This document shows, piece after piece, positions 11,601 to 22,640 of a stretch of DNA of 64,000 nt. A program made the translations under genes and the position numbers. This DNA is from Strigops habroptila. Lineage: Eukaryota; Chordata; Aves; Psittaciformes; Psittacidae. Location of the stretch: contig NC_044288.2 of NCBI RefSeq assembly GCF_004027225.2, positions 21,958,744 to 22,022,743 on the forward strand, given 5' to 3'. Each line of letters starts with the position of its first letter. Within the stretch, counting starts at the first letter, position 1. The notes under the pieces are model-generated. The model was not told where the DNA came from, did not search any database, and saw nothing but the letters and a program-made list of their open reading frames with translations.

Positions 11601-14173
11601 GTTACTCATATCACAGTAATGATGCCTGGCCCATGAGGTCCCTGAGCTGCAGGCCGTGAGAGGATGGGGGGTGATTAAAGAGGAACATTGTGTGTGCTTG
11701 CCTGCTTTCTTTTCCTCTTCCCTGTCATCTGCTCTGGGTTTTGTTGGAGACAGGCGCTGTGCACCCAGCCTGTGTGAAAGAGGTCCCAATAATGTCCTGT
11801 GCTGGGAGGAAGAAGCAGATGAAGTGTGAGGATATGCATCAACCCCAAACCATCTACTGTTGCCCGGTGCAGCTGTGGTGTCAGGACCCAGCACCTACCA
11901 GGGCCATTCATCAGGATCTGCTTGAACAGTCTTCTACCTCCTGTCCCTTTCCCCCCTTGCCCCAGCTCTCAGGCAGCAGTGCCAGCACAACTGTGGGCAA
12001 CAGGCACTAAAATTACTTTATTTGAATGATATTTTTACTCCCTATCAATGCAGAGAGATGATCAGCCCATCTAGAGATGGCCAAGGGCACGTATTGCTGC
12101 CCACATTGCTTTATCACTCAGAGCACTGACAGGACATCCTGATGTTGACACTTCCCTCAACCAAATTTTGTTTGAACGAAACCACATTTTTTTTCTGGTA
12201 AAGAAATAAAGAGTGAAGATGCCAAGAAATGGAAATGGCCACAGCCCTGGGGCATGGTGGTTAATCGCTCTCTAGACCTCTGTATTTATTTTGAATCTGC
12301 CAATGTACTACTTCTGGCCCTGGCTCTCCTTCTGCTTTGGTTCCTAGACCAATAATCAGAGCTTTATTCCCCTGCAGGCTCTTGCAGACTGAACGAGTTA
12401 GCCTTTCACCTCCTTCTTTTGCCAGGCTTATCATCCAAATTCATCATTTACCTGCAGGCACTTCAGCTACACTCACTTTGACGGGTGAAGCTGGGTAGAG
12501 CAGCAAGGGACTGGCTGAAGGAGTTGGCTGCTGGTGTGATGCGAGAGGGGCTGTTACCCCAGTAGCAATGATGCCTGGACTGGATGCTCTTGACCAAGGT
12601 GCCAGCAGAGTGGGCAGAGGCAATTCCCCTACAGGCATCCTGGCTGGATGAGCCCCAAAGGTGCACCCCAAAGGTGAAGGTCTTGCAGCGATGCAGTTTG
12701 ACCCAGACCTGTGTTTTTGCCTTTCCAGAGTGCAGGATTTGGCAGCAGTGTGCATGGGCTCTGTTCCCAGAGCAGTTTGTAAGGGCATATGGTCCGGAGG
12801 CAGGAGGCACAAGTGTCAGCACACGCTCGATGGAGGGATGGTTGGGGGGAGGCAAAGCTGGAGGAGGTTTCGGGGCAAAGATGAGCTCCTGTTGCATCTG
12901 CCACTGGAATCCCCTCCTGCTCTCCTACACACCCTGCAGTGCTGACCTTTTCTTGCTCTCAGACTTGTCAACATGACCCATTAACTGAACTAGGAATGAT
13001 TTCCCGCTGACATATGAAAGGTTCTTGGGAATGTCAATTCTTTCTTCTGTTCACCCAGCAATTAGCTGAATTTCTGCTTAGCAGCAGCCGTGCGCTGCTG
13101 CTTCACCTGCCACTGCCAACTTAGCCTGGATCGGGTTTGAATACACCATCATATTCCTGTCAGATTTGCAACATCCAACAATGTGCTATTTATTCCAACT
13201 TCACCCTGGCTATGCACTGGCTGTAAAAGGGCAGGCAAGATGGGATATGGCAGGAAGTTTGCTGGGGAAAAGCAAATTCCACCGAATGCTTCGAACAGCT
13301 GAACCATCAGGGTTTGTGCTGGATCGGGGCTCTGTGAGCAGCAGCGCTCCTGGCTCACGGTCAGGCACTGACATCAGATGTGCCATCTCACAAAGCCCTC
13401 TTACGTCAACAGCAAAATCGGAGCTGTGCAACGTCCTAGATGCTGTTGTACTGCAACATATGCACCACCAAAAGGTCTTCTCCATGCCCCAGGTGCAGCG
13501 AAATTACAGTTTGTTGGCTTTATCACAGAGCCTGGGCATGAACAGAATTATCAAACAGATGTCAGAATTGGGAAAGAGACTTTAGACTAAAAGCATCCAA
13601 CTCTCATTCCACTCAGAGGGGTCTCCAAACACTGAGCTGCAAGGAGGACGCCCACAAAGGGCAGCCAATGTTTCTTGGAGAACCATCCTTCATTACCCAG
13701 GAGATCCTAAAGAACTTTCTGAAAGCTCTGGCTTTCTGCAGACATCCCAGGAATTGCATATAAAGCCTTTGAAATTCCCTGCATGTGTCTCACCTCCTCA
13801 CACACCTTCACACATTGCACTGCTCCGCTTGGTCCGACTCCCCCTATAGCAGGTGCTGGGCCATCCCTGGGGGGATGAGAAGGGCCGAGTCCTCCATCTC
13901 TACCTTCCAGCAGCCACACACTTGGTGCTGCTCGAGCCCCAATATCCTCCCTTTCTGATAGACTCACCTGTGTGTGTCTCTCACCTTCCCCTGCTTTGGG
14001 GAATGGACAACTGGATCTGATGGAGGTGCATAGGGATGCCCTGGAGAAGGGAGGAACCCTGTCACTCCACAGGAAATTCCTGAGTGGGGCGATTTAGGGT
14101 GGGGGTTGTTACTGCCCAATGGTACTTTGGAAAACCTGACAGCCTGGGCAATGTTGGGACTGGGAGCCTGCAG
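8681..14173. other. repeat-poor gene-free stretch
   Basis: No gene or interspersed repeat recognised in about 5.5 kb. It holds an X-box-like motif at 8909-8922. Acceptor-like pyrimidine tracts end in CAG near 11293 and 12377, without matched donors. An AT-richer block lies at 12005-12200. Open frames near 9.2-9.9, 11.7 and 12.5 kb are unlike known proteins. Confidence 0.5.
8909..8922. promoter_or_regulatory. RFX X-box consensus match
   Basis: GTTTCCATGGTAAC fits the RFX X-box consensus GTHNYYATRRNAAC at every position. RFX proteins bind this near-palindrome at ciliary gene promoters and enhancers. The surrounding 8860-8940 has several CpGs, unlike most of the window. No gene start can be assigned, so the role is unknown. 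Confidence 0.4.
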
Positions 14174-14262
14174 TCATAGAATCATAGAATGGTTTGAGTT
14201 GGAAAGGACCTTAAGATCATCCTGTTCCAACCCCCTGCCATGGGCAGGGATGTCTCACCACG
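14174..14262 (-). mobile_element. CR1 LINE 3'-end fragment
   Basis: The plus strand opens with TCATAGAATCATAGAATGG, the reverse complement of two CR1 tail octamers. The conserved 3' region follows through CCTGCCATGGGCAGGGATG. Only about 90 bp remain and the element reads on the minus strand. It is truncated and inactive. Confidence 0.95.
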
Positions 14263-15490
14263 CGCTTTCGGCAGAGACCCAACCTGAGAAGTCAATCCCC
14301 ATGGCCAGAGAAGGACCAAGCCCACCCTCTGGCTGCAGGGATGTCAGCAGGACCATCAGGGCAATGCCAGGCCAAGGGCAGCAAGCCAGCAGGAGAGGGA
14401 CCCTATGCACAGCCTGGCTGCTGAGAAGAGCCGGAGGGACATGCCTAACTCGGCTGGAGACAGGGACAAGGGACCCAGGAGACACTGTGGAGGGTTTCTG
14501 GAAACCACTGATTGCTGCTAGACTGAGAACAAGTCTAGAAGAAGGCATGAAGCCCCTGGACAGCGGGCAGGGCAGGGCTTCTTTGCAATCTCTCTTGTTT
14601 TTATTCTCACTCCAGCACCACAGAATTCTCACCATTATTTATAGTTCTCTTGTGTTCTGCTAAAAGCTGGCTTCAGGCACTTCCCCCTCCAAGCTCTGGC
14701 CAGCTTGGAGCCTTGCCCGCTGCACTCAGAGCGTGCAAACACAGGGTGTCAGAATAGACACCCCACCATGGGACATTCTATAGCATGGGACAGGCCCCAG
14801 GGATTTTCTTTCCAGACAGGTCTGTCAGCTGGCAATGATACATCATTCCTCCTTACTTTCTAATTCCTCCTCTGATGGATGCAGCCAGCCCTTCTCCAAA
14901 CCTGACATTTATAGCACCAGTTTTCTCTGGGTATAAATATAACCTGAATGCGTTGGAGTAGCAGGAAAATCGTTTAAATGTTCCCTTTGACAGCAAGTTT
15001 GAAGATTGCTGACACTAAAACCACTTACTTACATTGTTCTGTATCATCCTGCACACAGCCTTCAATCATCCTCATTAGAGGTGTGTCAGGCACTTTGCAC
15101 AGGGATGCATGCATAAGCTCACCCTCTCCTGCCCGCTGCCCAGCCCATGACACCTTCTATAAGCCCAGACACCCTCATATTCCCACTTAGATAAAGAGCA
15201 GACCTAATTGCCACACAAAAGAAAGAGCTACCACGCATGTGCCTAAGTCAGTGTATGATGTGCCTAAGTCATAGGATGGCACATGCTAAGCCTAAGGTAA
15301 ATGTGAGATGTAGGGAAAAGAGGTGCAGACAGACACTCCAGCGTACATGCTTGGAAACTTTTGGTCTCTCTTAAGTGCAAACTGGAGAGACCTAGAATCT
15401 CTGAGTTTGGTACCCAAAGTCCTCAGCTGAACCCAAAGTCCAGCCTCCAAATGATGGCACATGTGTGTGATAGAATGGCTTAGAAATACT
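14263..15490. other. gene-free stretch
   Basis: No gene recognised. An AT-richer block at 14810-15010 includes GGTATAAATATAACC, a TATA/MEF2-like string with no other promoter support. Direct repeats lie at 15237-15271. A second short repeat, ACCCAAAGTCC, occurs at 15412-15422 and 15431-15441. Confidence 0.45.
15237..15285. repeat. short direct plus inverted repeats
   Basis: ATGTGCCTAAGTCA occurs perfectly at 15237-15250 and again at 15258-15271, a 21-bp period. The inverted partner GGCACATG lies at 15278-15285 and pairs with CATGTGCC at 15236-15243. This looks like a small local duplication; no function is evident. Confidence 0.7.
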
Positions 15491-15688
15491 TGTGAGGGTG
15501 ATGAGGCACTGGCACAGGGTGCCCAGAGAAGCTGTGGCTGCCCCATCCCTGGCAGTGTTCAAGGCCAGGTTGGACACAGGGGCTTGGAGCAACCTGCTCT
15601 AGTGGAAGGTGTCCCTGCCTGTGGCAGGGGTTGGAACTGGATGAGCTTTAAGGTCCCTTCACACCCAAATAATGCCGTGATTCTATGA
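15491..15688 (+). mobile_element. CR1 LINE 3' fragment, about 200 bp
   Basis: Sense-strand CR1 from TGTGAGGGTGATGAGGCACTGG through CAGAGAAGCTGTGGCTGCCC and GGTTGGAACTGGATGAGC to the tail GTGATTCTATGA. It covers the end of ORF2 and the 3' untranslated part and is 5'-truncated. A 106-bp stretch is identical to the copy at 31571-31745, so both belong to the same, fairly young, subfamily. Confidence 0.95.
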
Positions 15689-18600
15689 AATTTGGATTCA
15701 ACATTCCTAACATGCAGATAGAGGATTTACAAATCTTGATGTGGTTCAGCATCCCTGACTGGATACCCACCTTGTGGTCTTGTAGGAGCATAGGAAAGGT
15801 GGAAGGCCCACCATGCAAGCATGAGAGCACCCAGGAATGGCAAAAAACCAGACACAGACTCATTTCTCCCCAGCACTGGCAGATGCAGGTGATTGCTGGC
15901 ACACAATGAGCAGCATTACTTGCAGTAGGAAGGGTGCTACTCTCCTGACCTTGTTCATGTGGACTTATGCAGATCCCTCGTGGGATGCAAGCACACCCCT
16001 GTTAACGAGGCACCCATGACGGTCCCCTGCAACATGCCCTACCTTTGCTGTGACAGAAATAAAAGCAAAGCAGAACATCTTGTTCCACGGGGATATTAAA
16101 ACAGCCCTCAGGCAAGTGGTCTCTAGGAGGAGGTTCCTCTGCTACTCCCTCTCCCTGAGCCTGTCACTGCATGAGCTGGGGGGGGCTGCAGACACTGAAG
16201 AAGGAGCAGATGATAACTAGCAGGCACCGTGGCAGGTAGTAACACATTACGCTGACACACTAGCTCCTGCAGACATGAGCTGATGATGAGACAAGTACAA
16301 CGCTTTAAAAGCTGGGTAGAGAGATGAGCCCTCAGGTACTGTGTATTCTTGCGACTGAGACAAAAGCCAGCCAGGGTATGATATGCAACAGAAATAAGAT
16401 CTTAGGAAAGATGAGGATAAATGCATTTCCCTGCCCATCCACAATAGCTTTCTGGGCCAAATGAATGGAACCGTGGCTCTCCCAGGGCTCATGACGGAGC
16501 AATGCTGAAGGATCTCAACCAGAGCTGTCCAGAGGTGTGAAATATTAAGAGCAAAAACACAGCAGGAGAAGCAGTTCTGAAAGACACAGACATTAAAGAA
16601 AGAGACTGTGATGAAAAGGAGTGCCAAACTCATGGTGACACAGCAAAGGAGACAAGCATTTCATGGCAAGTTTGCAGCAAACTGCTCAGCAATTAAGTCT
16701 CCTTAGGACCAGATAGATCAGGCTGGGCTCTGCTTTCAGGTGGTTTTATGCTAGCAGTGCCCTGAAGAAATGTATGTTCCCCTTCTGAGTCCCAAGACAA
16801 TGGAAACGGATGCAGTTGTGCTCTGACACAAGGCTGGCGTGAGCTTCCAGCTGTGGGTGCAGCTGGTGGAGGGGCTCCATGGGCAGCATCCTGCATGCAG
16901 GGCTGCTGGGCGATGTCCTTGGACCGCCAGAGCTGCAGTACAGTCAGGCTCTGATTCCCAAGGAAGAGATCTTTCAACGCGTGCCCTTGTCTCTGGTGAT
17001 GCCAGGTGATGTTCTCTCCTGTAAACAAAAGGAGAGATGACATATGCTTTGCTTTCTGCTTGGCTGGGTCTAAAGCTTTCTCTGGTTAATCCTCTGCTGA
17101 GGTGACACACTGCATGTTGTGGGCCAGAATCAGAGGTGACATGAATGGTGGTGTAAGTGACATGATGGTGAGTCGGGGTAAGCGAGTGAAAGGTGGTGTA
17201 AAACTTGATGTTGTGGAGATGCCAGTGGGCAGGGAGAGGCAGGGAGCAGGATACCGGCCACCTGGGAAACAAGAGAAGGGAAGGCAGCACGTACAGAGCC
17301 TCTTGCTTGGCACATGCCCACCAAGACCCAGCACCGATTCCCTGCTGGGGTGTGAAATAAGCGGGATGCCAATGTGCATCCTTGGGGAGGAAGCTGAGGG
17401 GAACCTCTTGACCCCCAACATTTAAAATGACAAGCTTGCATCCCAGAGAGCTCTCATGTTGCAGCCTCCACAAGGGAGGAGTGAGGAAGGTTGGTCTGGT
17501 GGGTCCCTGGTGCTGACACCCCTGAACCCTGCCCCTCTGTACACCGGGTTCTACCACAACCCTGCCATAGAAGGTGTGTGTTCAGCACAGTCATGGCAGC
17601 CTGTGTCAGCCCCAGGGAGGAGTCTTCGTTATTGACCCTGGCTGTAGCGGTTTCTCCTTACACACACTCTTTCAGACAACCCTGTCACATTGGTTTGGAA
17701 CCAGCCAGCCAGCCTTTGTGCTGTGGTTTGCTTGAATTAAATAAAAACAACTCATAGGTAACATAACCTTACGGAGGAGACTTCCCACAGCCCCTCGTTA
17801 GCATTCCCAGGCTATTCTGCATGAAAGCAGTATTCTCTCTAATAGCATTTGTCTTCTAATATGTAGCTGTGCTGCTGCTGGGCATTAGCTTTTACAGTAT
17901 TTTCTTTTCTTTATGGCAGCACCAGCTAAACACTGCTGTAACCCATATTCCAGTCTCCCCATGCATAATTCTCTATCTACAACCAGAATAATTCCCATCT
18001 TCTTTTAACACGAAGACGCTTTCTCCACTCAAGCTTCATGCACGTTGTCACAGTACCCCCCTTTAAGCCCTTCTCCACAGAGCAGTGGCACCACACAGGG
18101 AAAATCCACATATTGCTTATTCTTCCTGGTGGGAGGCAGAGCTGTGGCCCTTCCACCCAGCACGCTCTGTACCATCCTGGACATAATTTTGCTCTGCTTT
18201 CCTCAAAGAGATTTGCAGAGCAGGTCCTGGCAATAGCACGTCTTTCTGCCAAGCTGGAGGAGGGCTCCACCACCTCCAGAGAGGCAGCTCCTGCCTCTGC
18301 ACTCTGGCTGGACCAGCAGTGCTCAGAGAGGTGGGATCACAAGGGCATCACTGTGGTTAACTAGAGGAGGATGCAAGAAGGAGAATCGGGGAACAGCTTG
18401 GGTGACCCGGATGCTTGCAGGTATCTGTCTAGGTTTTCAGGGTCATTTTTCTTCCACATAACTCATGAGATCTCACTCCTGCCAGAAAGAGGAGCTTTGG
18501 GACAGAGAGCTTCTCACAAAGCCCAGCAGCGCTTGCTAGCAGGGATGCAGCACTTGGCATCATGGGGCTCTGCGGCTGCTGGAGAAGGAGGGTTATCATT

Positions 18601-20011
18601 CCCAGGGCATTTGGGAAGCTGGAAAACACTGCCCTTGTGTTTCCCAGCATGATCTGCTCCACTTAATCCTGGGATAAGAGAGAGTAGTCCCCGGCTGGGT
18701 GGAAGCACCCATGAATATAGGACCCTCTGTAGAGCGGAGTCTCCCAGCTCTCCACATGGGGCAATCCCCTGGGTTTGCTGTGTCATTGGTGGTCCTGCTG
18801 GTCCCCATCCTCTCCCTCTGCCTCAGCTTGTTCCCACTCAAACCACCATGTACAGGCCCCTTGCCTGCCCCAGCAGGGCTGCTCCAAGGGCCAGGTGAAG
18901 GATCAGAGCTGGCACTGGTTTCTTAGAGGCAGTGAAGTTTCTCAGCCCCATTCTGAGGTGCAGGAGTGAGCACCAGGTGCCCTAAGCTGGTGTTACCATC
19001 AGGCCTTTTGTAGCACAAACCCCCGTCCTTCAATGCCTTCTGGGTACCAGCTGGTGGTGACTCTGCTGAGATTCAGCATGCACGAAATACGGCTGTATCC
19101 TCACTTCTAGGACATCCCAGGACCGAGCTGCTACCTGTTTTCCTGCGTGCAGGAACACCAGAAGGCATTAGCTCAGGGACACGAGTGCATCCAGCTTCCC
19201 TTTCCCTCCCCTGGGACCATCCCATCTCTGTTCTCTGCCTGCACTCAGGCTCCTTCGTGATATAGCGGGAGATAAACACCACGTGAGACTCTGACTGGGG
19301 CTTTGAGGCACGGTGAGGGGGGATGGAGTTTTATTGCTGGATTAATAATTTAACAGGACAAAATGAAATTCACAGCGCTGAGAATTTGAGAGATTCCTAC
19401 TGAGGTTGCCCACTTCTCACCCAACAAGCGCCTGCTCTCAGACATTCCCGTGCTCCCACCTCCTTCCTCCAATCCCCCTCATTTCCAAGGCAGACCCTCC
19501 GCACCGCAGTGGGCATTTCCCACAGCCAGCCAAGCAAAGAGCGCTTCCCAGCCTCCAGTTTTGGGAGGAGCTGGCTGCTGCTGCTGCTGCTGCCGAGGTG
19601 TGATATGTTGGCCAAGCAGATTTGGCACCAAGAAGGAGACAATTCACAGCCAAGATGACTTACCTGGATTGAGTTAATCAAATCCAGTGCAGTAACTTTC
19701 TCAGCTCGCTGACATGTAGGGCTGCGCTCAGCTGTGCCTGAACGCGTGTGTGCGAACACAAGCCACACGAGGAGATGGGCACAACACTCTGAGAATAAAT
19801 TGTGCAGAGAACAGCAAGAAAGGGAAAAAAAGCCTGACTTTGATGTGCAGGCATGCACACTATCTTCCATCTCTGGCACAGCATGCGGCCCGGAGTGGCC
19901 CTCGCCAGCCTGCTCTGTGCTCTGCATGGATATAGATGGATATTGAAAACCTGGAGACAATTGATTGCACTGGAAATGCATGCAAGGTGCACACTGGGGG
20001 GAAAACTGGGG
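15689..20011. other. gene-free stretch
   Basis: No gene or interspersed repeat recognised. A 268-codon minus-strand open frame at 16751-17557 contains no ATG and no known domain, so I do not treat it as a gene. Bases 17740-18000 are AT-richer. The remainder is mixed sequence. Confidence 0.5.
19575..19592 (+). repeat. (CTG)6 microsatellite
   Basis: Six uninterrupted CTG units, flanked by CTGG and CCG. Short enough to be stable. Confidence 0.9.
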
Positions 20012-20079
20012 GGACTTCTGTTCATCAGGAGCTCTTTGATTCATTGCCATGAATCAAAGACTCTCCTGAGCAGAAGTCC
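20012..20079. ncRNA. strong hairpin, miRNA-precursor-like (candidate)
   Basis: Three stem blocks pair in register. They are 20012-20020 with 20071-20079 (9 bp), 20025-20031 with 20063-20069 (7 bp), and 20033-20044 with 20049-20060 (12 bp). The terminal loop is TGCC. Internal loops are 4x1 and 1x2 bases. In total 28 bp pair in 68 nt, the size and shape of an animal pre-miRNA, although the 4-nt loop is short. The inner arm is TCTTTGATTCAT. I do not recognise either arm as a known microRNA seed family. The alternative is a small inverted-repeat transposon relic or chance. Either strand could be the transcribed one. Confidence 0.35.
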
Positions 20080-21260
20080 AGGTGCCACTGCCAATGGGGG
20101 CTGGAAATATGGCTTAAGCAGGGAAAATAGTGGGGGGTCCAAACTCCTCCTTATGGGAGAGCAAGGAAGCTCATCTAGAAATGAGAAATAGGAATACTAG
20201 TTGTTAGATAATGGTGAACTCATCAGTTAGCAGCAATGTTGGAGCCCATTGCCACAGGAACAACCTAGGGCAGATCTGACCCAGAAAGCCAAGCCAGAGG
20301 GTTACCAAGGTTGCAGAATTCAGCTCTCAGCAGACGTGTCAATTCATTTCTTTCCTGGATGAATGATGGTTTATCATATGAGAAATTTGGTTTCTTAATC
20401 CCACTTCTCCTAGGAGGAGGCAGTTCTGGGAGCTCACTGTTCCAGTGCTAGAAAGATGCTACTAATTTCAAGCTGGGATTTCACACTCCTTTCACCCCTG
20501 TTCGGTGCCGTATCAATATTCTCCTTAAATGGCACTGGGGTTTATTTGCTTTATGGTATAAACAGCAGCTGAATTCCTGCTTAGCTCTGAAATATTGCTG
20601 TGAAAATCAAGAATATGAGCTGATTTATTAGGAAAGAAAAATACCATGAGGGCTAATGCCCGGCTCAGGCACTGCACAGCCACTGAATAACAGCATTGCT
20701 GCTGCAAGGCAGGAGCCTGGGGCAGCGGCGTACCTGGGGCATCACGAGGAAAGCACAAGTTCCAGCCAAGCAAAGGAAAGGCCATGCAGGTGCCTTTCAA
20801 GAGCGATTTGCAGGTTTCTCCAGCCCCAGGGCAAGCTGTCCAGTCTTAGCAAGAGGCTCTGCAGAGATGCTGGGTCCTCTGTGCTGCTCCATCCTCCACT
20901 GCGCCCGAGCTGTATCCATGGGGGTTTGCCCTTGGCAACCTGCACGCTCAGTTCCTCTGGTCTGAGGACAACTAGTGTGGTGCCACGCAATACAAGATGA
21001 GAAAGTTTGAGCAGTGGGTACAGAAACCCCCTTTATCAGGGCACAGAGCCACCAGGATGCTCCTGAAACACCGTTCCTCTCAGTGGCAGCTCTTGTGCTT
21101 GGTTTAGCTGGAGGAGGTCACAGCAGAAAACAGGCTTGTGCTTGCATGTGCGGGCTCAGAACACAATGGAGATTTAGGAATACAGCATCACCCAGAGCAG
21201 GAGCAGCATACATTACTCACCATCAAGGCAACATTAACAAGATGAGAACATTTAGTTACA
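20080..21260. other. gene-free stretch
   Basis: No gene recognised. An AT-rich block at 20520-20655 with GGTTTATTTGC and GGTATAAACAGCAGCTG looks enhancer-like in texture but has no independent support. Confidence 0.4.
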
Positions 21261-21403
21261 CATCCCTGGCAGTGTTGAAGACCAGGTTGGATGGGGCTTG
21301 GAGCAATCTGCTCTAGTGGAAGGTGTCCCTGCCCATGGCAGGGGGTTGGAGCTGCATGAGCTTTAAGGTCCCTTCCAATGTAAACCAGTCTGTGAGTCTA
21401 TGA
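21261..21403 (+). mobile_element. CR1 LINE 3'-end fragment
   Basis: Starts in CATCCCTGGCAGTGTTGAAG and continues through GGTTGGATGGGGCTTGGAGC and GTGTCCCTGCCCATGGCAGG to the degraded tail GTGAGTCTATGA. It is plus-oriented, 5'-truncated and has no coding capacity. It differs from the copies at 15.5 and 31.6 kb by lacking the ACACAG insertion after GGTTGG. Confidence 0.94.
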
Positions 21404-22298
21404 AATGTTGGAAAACAGGGGGAGAAAAAACGCCATTCCTTTATAAAGAGCTTAGTAATGGTGTCCTGCAAACCCCTTTTACACTCAGCTCAAGTTGCCA
21501 CACAGTTGTATATCACTATGAAGATGAAGCCAAAGCAGGATTTTAGAGAGGCTCTTTGGCAGGGGTGGCCCAGGCTACTCCCATGGGAAGAACCAGTCCA
21601 TGCTCCCCATGCAGGGTGCAGAAGGAGGGGGGAACCTCCAGTCTGTGGTGAGGGGCAATCAAGCTGGGATTGGCATCCTCAGAAGCCAGCCCTGCCCAAG
21701 GAGGGTTCTTCCCATTCCAAGGGAGCTCAGGGCAGTGACCCTCCACAGGGCTACTCTTGCTCCACCAGCCAGCACCCTGTATATTCCTCTTCCAGCTGCC
21801 CAAAGGCGGGTGAATCACAGCCCATGTGCCTAACACACTAACCAGTACCTCCGTGCCTCTGTTTCCCCATTGCATGACCACAGACAATGACCGAAACATC
21901 TTGTGATCATTTCCTAATGCAGCAATATCACAGCATGTCACTGATTCATTTACTGGAATCAAACAGAAGACACTTTTGAGCCAGTTGCCAGGTCACCACT
22001 TTGCTTCTACTGAACCCGGGGTTTCGAGCTGGGGGTCCCCCAGCCAGGAACCTCTGCGTCCATGAAGCCAGACCAGAGCGACAGGCGCAACACTGCAGGG
22101 ACATCTACTCCAGGACTGTCAAGGGCTATGGCAACACAACAGTCAACAAGACATATGCCCTCAGGCAGACCTCAATATTAAATTCCCTGGCGTAGCGGAG
22201 TTCCCAGCTTTAATAATTACACTTATCCAGTGCAGCAAAGGCCCTTGAAATCTTCTGATGGAAAGTGCATAATTTAAGTGTGAGGTACTTGTATTGTT
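21404..22298. other. gene-free stretch
   Basis: No gene or repeat recognised. Open frames around 21.46-21.96 kb are unlike known proteins. Confidence 0.45.
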
Positions 22299-22317
22299 GT
22301 TAGTGGTTAGTGGTTAG
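22299..22317 (+). repeat. (GTTAGTG)n short tandem repeat
   Basis: GTTAGTGGTTAGTGGTTAG, about 2.7 units. It abuts the apparent 5' edge of the old CR1 fragment that follows. Confidence 0.7.
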
Positions 22318-22640
22318 ATCTGTGCCAGGTCTGCTCTCCGTTAACATCTTCATTTGATCTGAAAGAGGGAGGGTAAAGAGCATGTTAATTAAATTTGCAG
22401 AGGATATGAAATGGGAAGGTGCTGCAAATCCTGGTGAGGACAAAGAGCTAAAAGATAATGCACTGGGAAATCAGGGTCAGGCATAGGAAGGAAATAGCCA
22501 AATGAAATTCATTCTGAACAAATGCAAAGTAATCCAGCTGGGGAAATATAATTTAACACCATGGAGACTGGGAGAGAGACATTTGGAAAGCAGTAATACC
22601 GAGCGGCCTGAGGGACAGCAAATTACATTGGGATTTGTGA
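22317..22640 (+). mobile_element. old CR1 LINE internal fragment (reverse transcriptase region)
   Basis: This is a decayed internal piece of CR1 ORF2 rather than a 3' end. Despite frame breaks, the order of conserved RT-domain segments is visible. DNA matching the CR1 'G-VLGPLLFNIFINDL' block lies near 22317-22365, followed by AATTTGCAGAGGAT for the FADD catalytic motif. Near 22502 comes MKFILNKCKVIQLG, matching the family's LMKFNKGKCKVLHLG, and then RLGERHLESSNTERPEG, matching RLG-LLESS-AEKDLG. It is highly diverged, carries stop codons and has no octamer tail. Its age contrasts with the fresher 3' fragments nearby. Confidence 0.8.

Noticed and set aside
16751..17557. 268-codon minus-strand open frame, the longest noticed
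   Set aside because: It begins at a GTG, contains no ATG at all and shows no known domain. Vertebrate translation would not start here, and no consistent splice sites suggest an exon this long.
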